Below, one piece after another: positions 18,064 through 26,135 of a stretch of DNA of 64,000 bases. The notes beneath the pieces were generated by a model. The model did not search any database and was not told where the DNA came from. It saw only the letters and a list, made by a program, of their open reading frames with translations. Each line of letters begins with the position of its first letter. Position 1 is the stretch's first letter. This DNA comes from DASYTH01 sp035762905 (lineage in GTDB: Bacteria; Actinomycetota; Actinomycetes; Mycobacteriales; Pseudonocardiaceae), in NCBI RefSeq assembly GCF_035762905.1, contig NZ_DASUCC010000041.1, positions 1 to 64,000 of the forward strand, read 5' to 3'. The position numbers and the translations under genes are program-made.

Positions 18064-19365
18064 ATGTCAGTGCGACGCATTACCGCGGCGCTGGCTGTGC
18101 CGCTAGCGGTGACCATGGTGCTCACCGGCTGCCGGGCTCAGGAGTCCACCGCGCCACAACAGGGCAAGGAGGGCAACAAGGTCGACTTCGGGGTGACCAA
18201 CGAGCCGTGCCCCGAGGCGATCGACAAGAGTAAGGGATGCATCTACCTGGGCACGATCTCCGACCTCACCGAGGGTCCGTTCCGCGCCCTCGCGGTGCCG
18301 ATCACCGATTCGCAGAAGGCGTTCTGGAAGCGGGTCAACCAGCAGGGCGGCATCGGCGGCTACGAGATCGACGTCACCAAGTACGTCAAGGACAACAAGT
18401 ACAACCCGCAGATCCACAACCAGGTCTACCAGGAGATCAAGCCGAACATCCTGGCCATCGCCCAGACCCTGGGCTCGCCGACCACGGCGGCCATCCTGCC
18501 CGACCTCAAGTCGAGCAACATCGTGGCGGCGCCGGCGTCCTGGACCTCGCTGTGGGGCTTCGAGGACGTGCTGATCGAGTCCGGCGCGAACTACTGCATC
18601 GAGTCGATGAACTCGGTGGACTACGCCGTGGACAAGCTCAGCGCCAAGAGCGTGATGGCGGTGCACCTCGCCGGTGACTACGGCGACGACGCGGCGGCCG
18701 GTGCCAAGTTCGCCGCCGAGAAGCGCGGGATGACCTTCACCGACGTCAAGACCGCCACCGGTCAGGACAACCAGAGCGCGGCGATCGATGCGATCGTGTC
18801 CGGCAACCCGAGCGTGGTGATCCTGACCAACAGCCCGACCGATGCCGCCGTGATCATCGGCCAGGCCGCCGCGCGCGGCTTCAAGGGCAAGTTCATCGGC
18901 ACCTCGCCGACGTGGAACCCGGGACTGCTGCAGAGCCCGGCCGCGCCCGCGATCAAGGCGCTGTACCTGCAGTCCGGGCCGTGGGAGCCGTTCGGCACCG
19001 ACAGCCCCGGGCACAAGGCGATGCGTGAGGCGCTCGGCAACATTCCGAGCAAGAACGACGGCTACACCTCCGGCTGGGTCTGGTCGTACCCGCTGAAGGC
19101 GGCGCTGACCAAGGCCGCGGAGAACAAGGACCTCACCCGGGCCGGCCTGCTGGCCGCGGTGAAGTCGCTGAAGTCGGTCGACTACGAGGGCATGCTGCCC
19201 CAGGGCGCCGGCAACTACGCGGACGACCCGAACGACGCCGTGTTCCGGCAGACGGAGATCTCCCAACCGGACGAGACCGCCGCGTCCGGGGTCAAGGTGA
19301 TCGAGAAGTTCTTCACCGGCCCGACCGCGAAGGACTTCGACTTCAGCAAACCCTGCTACCAGTAG
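18064..19365 (+). CDS. ABC transporter substrate-binding lipoprotein (LivK-like)
   Basis: This 433-residue lipoprotein has signal peptide and lipobox LTGC (Cys at about residue 23). A periplasmic-binding type I fold (Peripla_BP_6) follows, with VNQQGGIGGYEI, IAIAQTLGSPTTAA-like ILAIAQTLGSPTTAAILP and the hinge-region IDAIVSGNPSVVILTNSPTDA. GGAGG precedes ATG 18064. It captures the substrate outside the membrane for the LivFGHM complex. Ligand identity cannot be read from the sequence, and the neighbouring acyl-CoA ligase argues for an organic acid. Confidence 0.92.
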   Translation: MSVRRITAALAVPLAVTMVLTGCRAQESTAPQQGKEGNKVDFGVTNEPCPEAIDKSKGCIYLGTISDLTEGPFRALAVPITDSQKAFWKRVNQQGGIGGYEIDVTKYVKDNKYNPQIHNQVYQEIKPNILAIAQTLGSPTTAAILPDLKSSNIVAAPASWTSLWGFEDVLIESGANYCIESMNSVDYAVDKLSAKSVMAVHLAGDYGDDAAAGAKFAAEKRGMTFTDVKTATGQDNQSAAIDAIVSGNPSVVILTNSPTDAAVIIGQAAARGFKGKFIGTSPTWNPGLLQSPAAPAIKALYLQSGPWEPFGTDSPGHKAMREALGNIPSKNDGYTSGWVWSYPLKAALTKAAENKDLTRAGLLAAVKSLKSVDYEGMLPQGAGNYADDPNDAVFRQTEISQPDETAASGVKVIEKFFTGPTAKDFDFSKPCYQ

Positions 19366-19390
19366 CGAGCGCGCGGGGCGCTGGGCGCGG

Positions 19391-19585
19391 CTAGGACGCC
19401 GCGTCCAGCGCTGCCGTGATCTCGTGCGGATCGCGGTACTCCCGCGTGGGCAGCCGGAACAGGTCGCGGATCGTGCCCGCGTCCGCCCCGTAGAGATCGG
19501 CCTGGGTGACGATCTGCCATTTCTCGGCAGGGTAGGTGAGACCGTGCAGCACCTGCCGGACCGTGATCTCCCGACGTCCATCCAT
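19391..19585 (-). CDS. DUF2795 domain protein
   Basis: This 64-residue protein matches the DUF2795 pattern, with VRQVLHGLTYPAEKWQIV followed by a DLYGAD...IRDLFRLP...Y-DPHEI helix arrangement. Members are small cytoplasmic proteins of unknown function that are frequent in actinobacteria. ATG 19585 is the only start giving the full domain. It lies alone on the minus strand between the transporter operon and the decayed HAD gene. Confidence 0.75.
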   Translation of the reverse strand: MDGRREITVRQVLHGLTYPAEKWQIVTQADLYGADAGTIRDLFRLPTREYRDPHEITAALDAAS

Positions 19586-19698
19586 GTGTCGATGTGTTCC
19601 CGCTCACATACCCCACAAACGTGGGTGAGCGTCCAACACGCAGAGTAGTAGTCGGCGCGTACACGTTTACCTTGGCACTGCCCGGAAACAACCCGGGT

Positions 19699-19923
19699 AT
19701 GCGGAGCGCGCTGCGGGCGGTGCTGTTCGATCGGGCCGGGACCCTCATCGAGGACGTCCCCTACAACGCCGACCCGGCACGGGTGCGGGTGATGCCGGGC
19801 GCCAACCAGGCGGTCGACACGGTGCGGCTGCGTGGGCTGCGCACCGGCGTGCTGACCAACCAGTCCGGGATCGGCCGGGGCCTGCTGACCGTGGCGGTGC
19901 GGACCGTGCTGGACGCGGCATGA
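19699..19923 (+). pseudogene. Truncated HAD-family phosphatase (GmhB/HisB-like) remnant
   Basis: The 74-residue frame starts like a HAD-IIIA phosphatase: AVLFDRAGTLIEDVPYNADP, then GLRTGVLTNQSGIGRG. Two defects argue that it is dead. Motif I should read D-x-D-G-T but reads D-R-A-G-T, losing the second catalytic Asp. The protein also stops about 100 residues early, losing motifs III and IV. The last residues (AVRTVLDAA) may be the original C-terminus joined by an internal in-frame deletion. The stop still overlaps the glycosyltransferase start (ATGA). It could survive as a leader that couples translation of the next gene. Confidence 0.7.
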
Positions 19924-20897
19924 AGGCGGGGCGGCTACGGGTCCTGGTCTGGCCCGTGCACGGGTCCTGGCTGGACGCGTTCGTCCGGGGCGGGCACGAG
20001 TACCTGCTGCCGACGCTGCCCGAGGGCGGTCCGTGGGGCGGTGGCCGGGCCGGTCGGGAGCTGCCGGACTCGGTGACCGAGGTGCCGGCCGCCGAGCTGG
20101 CCGACGCCGGGGTGGACGTCGTCGTGCTGCAGCGCCCGGAGGAGCTGGGGTTCGCCGCGCGGTGGCTGCGCCGGACCCCGGGCCGGGACGTGCCGGCGAT
20201 CTACGTGGAGCACGACACGCCGCGCGGCGACGTGCCGGACACCAGGCATCCGGTGGCCGACCGGCGGGACCTGTGCCTGGTGCACGTGACGCACTTCAAC
20301 GACCTGATGTGGGACGTGGGCACCACGCCCACCACGGTGATCGAGCACGGTGTCGTCGATCCCGGCCACCGGTACAGCGGGGAGTTGGCCCGGGCCGCCG
20401 TGGTGGTCGACGAGCCGCTCCGGCACTGGCGGCTGACCGGTACCGACCTGCTGCCCCGGTTCGCCGAGGGCGCCGAGCTGGACGTGTTCGGCAGGGGCCT
20501 GGCCGGCCTCAACGGCGCGGTGAACCTGGGGGAGCACCGGCTGCACCCGGTCGGCGACCTGGCGCCGGGCAAGCTGCACGACGCGATGGCCCGGCGCCGG
20601 GTGTACCTGCACACGGTGCGCTGGACCTCGCTCGGGGCGTCCCTGCTCGAGGCGATGCACCTGGGCATGCCGGTGGTCGCGCTGGCCACCACCGAGACGG
20701 TCCGCGCGGTGCCGCAGGAGGCCGGCGTGGTCTCGACCCGGATCGACGACCTGACCGCGGCGCTGCGTGAGCTGGTCGCCGACCGGCCGCGGGCCAACCA
20801 GCTCGGCAAGCACGCCCGCGAGTACGCCCTGAACAACTACGGCCTGGCCCGGTTCCTGCGTCGCTGGGACGACCTGTTGCGCCACACGGCTCGATAG
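19920..20897 (+). CDS. Glycosyltransferase (GT-B, family 4-like)
   Basis: This 325-residue GT-B type protein has its N-terminal domain starting with RVLVWPVHGSW and a C-terminal nucleotide-sugar site. The site is represented by WTSLGASLLEAMHLGMPVVALATTE, where the E of LLEAMHLG is the conserved EX7E-type glutamate. The sugar donor and acceptor are unknown. No membrane segment is visible. In other actinomycetes related genes sit next to HAD-IIIA phosphatases, and here that partner has decayed. Confidence 0.82.
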   Translation: MKAGRLRVLVWPVHGSWLDAFVRGGHEYLLPTLPEGGPWGGGRAGRELPDSVTEVPAAELADAGVDVVVLQRPEELGFAARWLRRTPGRDVPAIYVEHDTPRGDVPDTRHPVADRRDLCLVHVTHFNDLMWDVGTTPTTVIEHGVVDPGHRYSGELARAAVVVDEPLRHWRLTGTDLLPRFAEGAELDVFGRGLAGLNGAVNLGEHRLHPVGDLAPGKLHDAMARRRVYLHTVRWTSLGASLLEAMHLGMPVVALATTETVRAVPQEAGVVSTRIDDLTAALRELVADRPRANQLGKHAREYALNNYGLARFLRRWDDLLRHTAR

Positions 20898-20991
20898 CCC
20901 GGAACTGTTGATGTTCATACGGTCGGTTGAGTCGCGCTGTAGCGGGGTAGCCGAGGATGCATCCTGGGTTCCGTCGAGGGAGGAGCCGACG

Positions 20992-21147
20992 ATGTTCCAC
21001 GTCACCGAGTTCGACAGCCCGGGCATCGAGCCCGTTCCGCTACCGGACGAGACCATCCTGATCGGCGGCCGTGCCGAGAGCTGGGAACCGTGCGCGCCCG
21101 CGGAGGACGAGCCGTTCGAGCCGACGATCATCCGCGGCCGGGAGTGA
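20992..21147 (+). CDS. Small acidic protein of unknown function (51 aa)
   Basis: A 51-residue open frame starts at ATG 20992, with GGGAGGAG eight bases upstream, which is among the strongest ribosome sites in the window. The protein is acidic and proline-rich (MFHVTEFDSPGIEPVPLP..., ending in TIIRGRE) with one cysteine. Codon use follows the local high-GC pattern. I do not recognise a family. It lies 95 bp after the glycosyltransferase and before a bidirectional terminator. Confidence 0.6.
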   Translation: MFHVTEFDSPGIEPVPLPDETILIGGRAESWEPCAPAEDEPFEPTIIRGRE

Positions 21148-21150
21148 CCT

Positions 21151-21210
21151 GAGGGTTGGTTGCCCGGCTCGCTCCGCTCCGTGGGAGCGGAGCCGGCCGG
21201 CTCAACCCTT
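21151..21210. terminator. Bidirectional hairpin terminator between convergent genes
   Basis: Outer arms GAGGGTTG (21151-21158) and CAACCCTT (21203-21210) enclose a perfect inner stem of GCTCCGCTCC (21171-21180) with GGAGCGGAGC (21184-21193). It lies between the small-protein stop at 21147 and the LigD-like gene stop at 21202, and the outer arm includes that stop codon. Confidence 0.6.
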
Positions 21211-22218
21211 CTTGGCGCGACTGGGGGCGACCCGCGGGGGTTCGTTCGGCATCTTCGGGTAGACCGGCGGCCATGGCGCGTCCATCAGCCCGGCGGCCAT
21301 GTCCCGTTCGTGCAGGGCCAGCAACGGTTCCAGCGACTGCGGACGTGCCGGCATGGCGGCCCACGGGCTGCCCAGCTCGGCGAGCCGGGCCGGCACCGTG
21401 GCGATGGTCAGCTCCCTCGGGTCGATCGTCGCCAGCTCGTCCCAGGCGAACGGGGTCGAGACCTGCGCGTGCGGGCTGGCCCGCACGCACCAGGCGCCGA
21501 ACACGGTCCGGTGCGGCGCGTTCTGGTTGTAGTCGATGAACACCCGGCTGCCGCGCTCCTCCTTCCACCAGGCCGCGGTGAGCAGGTCCGGGTGCCGCCG
21601 CTCCAGTTCCCGGGCGGCGGCGACGCTCGCGGCCCGGACCTGGTAGCCGTCCCAGCGCGGCTGCAGCCGGACGTAGATGTGGATGCCGCGGCTGCCGGTG
21701 GTCTTCGGGTGGCTCTCGATGCCCAGCTCGTCGAACAGCGCCCGGGTGTGTGCGGCCGCCTCCCGGATCATCGGGAACGTGACGCCGGGGCTGGGGTCGA
21801 GGTCCATTCGCAGCTCGTCGGCGTGCTCCGGGTCGGCCGCGGTGTTCGGCCAGACGTGGAAGCCCAGGCAGCCCATGTTCACCGCCCACAGCACGTGCGC
21901 GAGGTCCACGGCGACCAGCGCGTCGGAGGTGGTGCCGTTGGGCGTGGACACCACGGTGGTGGTGAGCCAGGGATCGGCCTTGGTCGGCGCGACCCGCTTC
22001 TGGAAGAACGAGGATCCGGTGGCACCGTTGGGGAACCGTTGCAGCAGCACCGGCCGGCCGCCCATGGCGGTCATCAGCGGCTCGGCCACCGCGAGGTAGT
22101 AGCGCGCCAGGTCCAGTTTGGTCTCGCCGCGCTCCGGGAACAGCACCCGGCCCGGGCTGGTGATCCGCACCTGATGCCCGGCAACCTCGAGCACCTCGGC
22201 GTCGTCGGCTTTGGCCAC
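21202..22218 (-). CDS. LigD-type primase-polymerase (PolD2-like)
   Basis: This 338-residue protein is a stand-alone archaeo-eukaryotic primase-like polymerase of the LigD polymerase-domain family. Visible motifs are the catalytic Asp pair in MDLDPSPG, TTGSRGIHIYV (nucleotide-binding His) and the C-terminal FVDYNQN-like FIDYNQNAPHRT. Family members synthesise across breaks in non-homologous end joining. The closest known relatives are mycobacterial stand-alone polymerases such as Rv3730c. The GTG at 22218 is the first start. No ligase or Ku gene is in the window. A basic PSRAKKG tail ends the protein. Confidence 0.9.
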   Translation of the reverse strand: MAKADDAEVLEVAGHQVRITSPGRVLFPERGETKLDLARYYLAVAEPLMTAMGGRPVLLQRFPNGATGSSFFQKRVAPTKADPWLTTTVVSTPNGTTSDALVAVDLAHVLWAVNMGCLGFHVWPNTAADPEHADELRMDLDPSPGVTFPMIREAAAHTRALFDELGIESHPKTTGSRGIHIYVRLQPRWDGYQVRAASVAAARELERRHPDLLTAAWWKEERGSRVFIDYNQNAPHRTVFGAWCVRASPHAQVSTPFAWDELATIDPRELTIATVPARLAELGSPWAAMPARPQSLEPLLALHERDMAAGLMDAPWPPVYPKMPNEPPRVAPSRAKKG

Positions 22219-22254
22219 GGACCGACCGTACTCCGGCCGGTGCGCGGCTTCGGG

Positions 22255-23061
22255 CTACGACTTGCGGGCCACGCCGGCGTAGAAGGCGTCCACCGCCGGG
22301 TCCTTGGCCACGTCGTCGCCGCGGTCCGGGTGCCACTGGGAGGTGGTCACCAGGCCCGGCTCGACCAGCTCGAAGTCGCCGAACAGCTCCAGCACCTCGG
22401 CCCTGGTGCGCGGGAAGATGTTGATCTGCTCGTTGGCCACCTTCTCGGCGGCCTCGCTGCGCGCGGTGGCGAAGTCGTTGGTCCAGTGGGTGATCGCCAG
22501 GTAGCTGCCCGGCGCCAGGGCGGCGCGGTAGCGGGCGAAGACGCCCTCCGGGTCGCGGTCCGGGCCGACGTGGTGGCCGATGGTGATGGCGAGCAGGCCG
22601 ATGGGTTTGCTGAAGTCGAGCAGCTTGGTCTCCTGGGCGTGCAGGACGACGTCCGGCTCGGTGATGTCGGCGTGCAGCATCACGGCGCGGTCGTTGCCTT
22701 CCAGCACGAGCTGGCTGTGTGCCACGGCGACGGCCTCGATGTCCACGTAGACGATGCGGCAGGAGGGGTCGGCCTGCTGGGCGATCTCGTGCACGTTGCC
22801 CACGGTGGGAATGCCGGAGCCGAGATCGAGGAACTGCCGGACGCCGTTGCCCACCATGTACAGGACCGCGCGGCGCAGGAACGCCCGGTTCATGATCGCG
22901 ATCCGGCGCATCTCGGGCTGCAGGGCCAGCAGCCGTTCGACGAGCAGCCGGTCGGCCTCCAGATTGTGCCCGCCGCCCAGGATGTAGTCGTACATCCGGG
23001 CAGTGCTCGGCTTGCCGATGTCGATGGTGTCCGGAATCCAGTCCGCCTGCTGTCGCGTCAC
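22255..23061 (-). CDS. SAM-dependent methyltransferase, DUF574 family (Methyltransf_19)
   Basis: This 268-residue protein has the DUF574 features: IDIGKPSTARMYDYILGG at the N-terminus, NRAFLRRAV, and the SAM-binding motif I QFLDLGSGIPT. The family is heavily amplified in actinomycetes, and substrates are unknown. The start codon is GTG 23061. It is co-directional with the primase-polymerase gene, 36 bp apart, so the two may be co-transcribed. Confidence 0.9.
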   Translation of the reverse strand: MTRQQADWIPDTIDIGKPSTARMYDYILGGGHNLEADRLLVERLLALQPEMRRIAIMNRAFLRRAVLYMVGNGVRQFLDLGSGIPTVGNVHEIAQQADPSCRIVYVDIEAVAVAHSQLVLEGNDRAVMLHADITEPDVVLHAQETKLLDFSKPIGLLAITIGHHVGPDRDPEGVFARYRAALAPGSYLAITHWTNDFATARSEAAEKVANEQINIFPRTRAEVLELFGDFELVEPGLVTTSQWHPDRGDDVAKDPAVDAFYAGVARKS

Positions 23062-23175
23062 GGTCCCACCTTCGGTCGCGGTGTCGCGGGGAGAATACTC
23101 TCCGTATACGCGTGTGGGAACAAAAATCCCCCGATTGGGCTAGTTGATCGAATGGGTGTTCGATAGACTCGGCGG

Positions 23176-23505
23176 GTGAGTTCTGGGGGATCCGAGCGCG
23201 TGATCAAGCTCTACCAGCCGTGGCCGGCGCCGGTCCTCGCCGCGTGCCTCACCGGCCCGGCTGTGCTGCCGGAGATCGCCCGGTGGATCGCCGGACTCCG
23301 CGATCAGGGCCGGATCCCGCCGGACGTCCGGTTCGCCCTTGAGCGCCGGGCCGGCGCGCTGGTCGGGGTGCTGCACACCGGCGCCGGCCGCCACGAGTTG
23401 TCACCGGGCTCGTTCCTGGTGTTCACCCAGGAGGGGCTTCAGGTGCTCAACTCCACCGCCTTCTTCCGGCACTACTACGAGCCAGCGGGGTGGGACGCGA
23501 CGTGA
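23176..23505 (+). CDS. Hypothetical protein (109 aa)
   Basis: The frame has high-GC codon use and starts at GTG 23176, after GGCGG, in an AT-richer promoter region shared with the divergent methyltransferase. The N-terminal half is helical and hydrophobic (WPAPVLAACLTGPAVLPEIARWI, about residues 15-37) but not clearly a membrane anchor. The C-terminus has an aromatic FRHYYEPAGW. I do not recognise a family. Confidence 0.55.
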   Translation: MSSGGSERVIKLYQPWPAPVLAACLTGPAVLPEIARWIAGLRDQGRIPPDVRFALERRAGALVGVLHTGAGRHELSPGSFLVFTQEGLQVLNSTAFFRHYYEPAGWDAT

Positions 23506-23802
23506 CATCGCACCCCCTCGGCGCCGGCCGCCGTGCGGCCTGCAAGTTGCTTGATCAACGGTCGCTCGCCCTTTGATAACAGGTTCATCTCGAATGGATG
23601 ATCAATTGATCTTCACACCGACTTCACGCCGAGAACAGGGGTCACGACACGCCGGCTGAGCTGCGGAGATAGTCGAATATGGCCCCCCTGAAAGTTCACC
23701 CGGAAGTGTGAGTAATGTTCGCCCAATCACTGGCGAAGGTGATCTCTGCGTAGTCGCAGGGTCACTCTCGCGTGTCGGGACTCGCACCAGCTCGGAGGAT
23801 CA
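23506..23802. other. Intergenic promoter region of the cell-wall anchored protein, with a 12-bp palindrome
   Basis: This 297-bp region has no supported gene. It is AT-richer than its flanks and contains the perfect palindrome GATCAATTGATC at 23600-23611. GGAGG stands just before ATG 23803. The promoter of the LAETG protein should lie here, but I cannot pick a convincing -35/-10 pair. Confidence 0.4.
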
Positions 23803-24447
23803 ATGGCAGCCACCCCGGCCCCGCGTAACTGGGCCGTATTCGCCCGCAGAGCGTTCGCACTCACCGCCGCCGGCGCGGTCGCGCTCGTCGCCTTAGCGGT
23901 GCCTGCCAGTGCGCACACCCCGAAGTGGTCGGCCGGCTGCGATGAGGCGAAGGGTGAGACGGCGGCCGCGGCCTGGGTGAAGTTCGAGTTGAAGTTCTAC
24001 GACGACTCGAGGAACCCGAACAAGGTCAACAAGTTCGTGTTGAAGGACGGCGACACGGTCCTGGCCTCGAGCAACGACTTCGGCTCGGCCGTCAAGGAGA
24101 CGAAGATCGATCTCGACCCCACGGTCGAGCACAAGCTGACGTTCAAGGTCACGTCGCACAACGGCTACGGCCAGGTCGACGAGAGCAAGACGGTCAAGGC
24201 CTGCGTGAAGACGCCGCCGTCGAGCTCGACCGCGACCCAGCCGCCGTCGGAGGAGCAGCCGCCGGCCGAGGAGGAGCAGCCGCCGGCCGAGGAGACCACG
24301 ACCACCACCACGACCGTGGCCGTGGGCGTGAACGCCAACCTGGCCGAGACCGGCGCCAGCATCGCGCTGCCGATCGGGATCGGGGCGCTGCTGCTGATCG
24401 GCGGTGCCGGACTGCTGTTCGTGCTGCGCCGGCGCGACAAGGCCTGA
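23803..24447 (+). CDS. Cell-wall anchored protein with LAXTG sortase signal
   Basis: This 214-residue exported protein has a Sec signal peptide ending PASA, and an all-beta domain of about 105 residues with KFVLKDGDTV and KLTFKVTSHNGYGQVDES. A Pro/Glu repeat follows (two copies of EEQPPAEE), then a poly-Thr stretch. At the end is the sorting signal LAETG, a hydrophobic segment and an RRRDKA tail. LAXTG is the motif recognised by class E sortases of actinobacteria. The domain's function is unknown. An intrinsic terminator follows directly. Confidence 0.88.
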   Translation: MAATPAPRNWAVFARRAFALTAAGAVALVALAVPASAHTPKWSAGCDEAKGETAAAAWVKFELKFYDDSRNPNKVNKFVLKDGDTVLASSNDFGSAVKETKIDLDPTVEHKLTFKVTSHNGYGQVDESKTVKACVKTPPSSSTATQPPSEEQPPAEEEQPPAEETTTTTTTVAVGVNANLAETGASIALPIGIGALLLIGGAGLLFVLRRRDKA

Positions 24448-24463
24448 CCGGCACATAACGACC

Positions 24464-24505
24464 AACGCCGCGGGGTGGGTTCCACGACCACCTCGCGGCG
24501 TTTTT
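24464..24505 (+). terminator. Intrinsic terminator
   Basis: A 15-bp stem pairs 24464-24478 (AACGCCGCGGGGTGG) with 24488-24502 (one G-T wobble) around a 9-nt loop, followed by TTTTT at 24501-24505. It ends transcription of the LAETG protein gene. It is also the 3' boundary of the convergent pucR-like gene, whose stop is at 24530. Confidence 0.85.
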
Positions 24506-24529
24506 CATCTGGTCCGGATGATCGAAACC

Positions 24530-25861
24530 TCAGACCGCGTCGCGCAGCGGCTTCTCGTCGTCGTCCTCGGTGACCGGCTGCACGGCCGGGCAGGGGTCGA
24601 GCAGCCGCCGGGCGCGCAGGGCGATCTCCATGGTGAGCCGTTCGTCGGGGTCGGCGAGGCGGTCCCCGAGCAGCTCCTCGATCTGGTGCATCCGGTACCG
24701 CACGGTCTGCGGGTGGATGTCCAGCCGGCCGGCCATCTCGTTGACGCCGCCCCGGGTCTCCAGCCAGGCGAGCAGGGTGCTGGCCAGCCGCTCGCGCTGC
24801 TTGACCCGCAGCCCCTCGAACGGTGCCATGGTGCGCTGGGTGAGCTGGGCGATCAGGAACTCGTCGGAGAGCAGGGCCAGAGTGGACAGATGCTCGTCGC
24901 ACCAGGTGACCGCGACGTCCGGGAGCACGCCGCGCTGCACGAAGCCGAGGGCGCGACGGGCGACGGCGAGCGAGCGGCGGGCCTGCGCGAGCGGCACCAG
25001 CGGACCGACCGCGGCGCGCTGGCCGTGCAGCGCCTCCTCGAGCCGGCCCAGGTACCGGTGCGGGTCGGCGACCACCAGGCACGGCTCGCCGCTCTCCAGG
25101 TCGACCAGCACATCCCGACCCAGCGAGACGGCCGGCCGGTGGTGCTGGTCGTCGAAGTACTCCAGGGCCACGACGGCTACCCGGTCCGGCATGGTCCAGT
25201 CGGTGGTGGCGGCCAGGTCGACCAGCTGTTGCCGGCCGGCCGGCGGCTCGGCGAGGATCAGCTTCAGCAACTGCTTGCGGCGCCGCTCGAGCGCACCGGA
25301 GGCGTGCGCCTGGGCCTCGGTGTAGCCCTCGATGGCCACCGTGCTCAGCTCGTCCACCCAGGCGAAGATCGCGTCGGCCACGGTGAACAGCAGGTCGGTG
25401 GGCACGCCCATCCGCCGGCCCATCACGCTGATGTGCCGCCAGGCCACCCGGGCGCCGATCCGCACCGCGGTCTGCAGCGAGTCCATGGTGCGGCCCTCCA
25501 TGAACTCGACCTTGCCGCTGTACCGGAACACCGCCTTCCAGTCGGTCTGCTCGGTGTCGGGGTCGCAGATGTCGTCGAAGCACTTCGTGATCGCCATCTC
25601 GACGGCGCCGACGAGCACCTCGCGGAACTTGCCGCGCAGCGGCTGGTCGTAGGCGGGGACGTTGCGCTGGATCTCCCGGATCGCGTCCTGGACCATGACG
25701 CCGGTCATCGGGCGCAGCCGCACGGCGAGGTCGCGGGGGATCGACGACCAGATCGGCGCCGCGGCACCCATCTCGGTGCCGGCCACGGTCGGCCCGGGCG
25801 GTCGGCGCGGGGCCCGGACGGTCGCGACACGAGCCGTACCGCCGTTTCGTTCAGTCGCCAT
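24530..25861 (-). CDS. PucR-family helix-turn-helix transcriptional regulator (copy 1)
   Basis: This 443-residue regulator has the PucR C-terminal HTH_30 domain: TLLAWLETRGGVNEMAGRL followed by DIHPQTVRYRMHQIEELLG near residue 385. A GGDEF-like central CdaR domain lies around 225-330. The N-terminal domain (RDLAVRLRPMTGVM...) is shared with copy 2 and common in actinomycetes. The ligand is unknown. It is a paralogue of the protein encoded at 26136-27377, with which it aligns over the whole length. Confidence 0.88.
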   Translation of the reverse strand: MATERNGGTARVATVRAPRRPPGPTVAGTEMGAAAPIWSSIPRDLAVRLRPMTGVMVQDAIREIQRNVPAYDQPLRGKFREVLVGAVEMAITKCFDDICDPDTEQTDWKAVFRYSGKVEFMEGRTMDSLQTAVRIGARVAWRHISVMGRRMGVPTDLLFTVADAIFAWVDELSTVAIEGYTEAQAHASGALERRRKQLLKLILAEPPAGRQQLVDLAATTDWTMPDRVAVVALEYFDDQHHRPAVSLGRDVLVDLESGEPCLVVADPHRYLGRLEEALHGQRAAVGPLVPLAQARRSLAVARRALGFVQRGVLPDVAVTWCDEHLSTLALLSDEFLIAQLTQRTMAPFEGLRVKQRERLASTLLAWLETRGGVNEMAGRLDIHPQTVRYRMHQIEELLGDRLADPDERLTMEIALRARRLLDPCPAVQPVTEDDDEKPLRDAV

Positions 25862-26135
25862 GACCCGCCACCTCGATGTGACAACTAACGCTGTTCACGC
25901 ACCATCCGCCGGCAACGACTTTGCTCAGCAGACGATAGAATCGGCCCGATCATGTGTCAAACAAACGGCTGATGGGCGCGCGAAGTTGTCACCCGACTGG
26001 CCGGGCCGGCATCGTTTTCTGTGCCAGGCAGACGATGTCCGGAGCGGAAAATCATCCGTCCGTGACAACCCGGTGCGCCGCGCGGTTGTTGTCAGCGCAG
26101 GTATCTGTAATGCCTCTTCTGTCCGAAAACGCTCC
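25862..26135. other. Intergenic region between the two pucR-like genes
   Basis: These 274 bp between two co-directional regulators hold no supported gene and are clearly AT-richer than the flanking coding sequence. The promoter of copy 1 should lie here, read on the minus strand. I see no strong palindrome. Confidence 0.4.
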
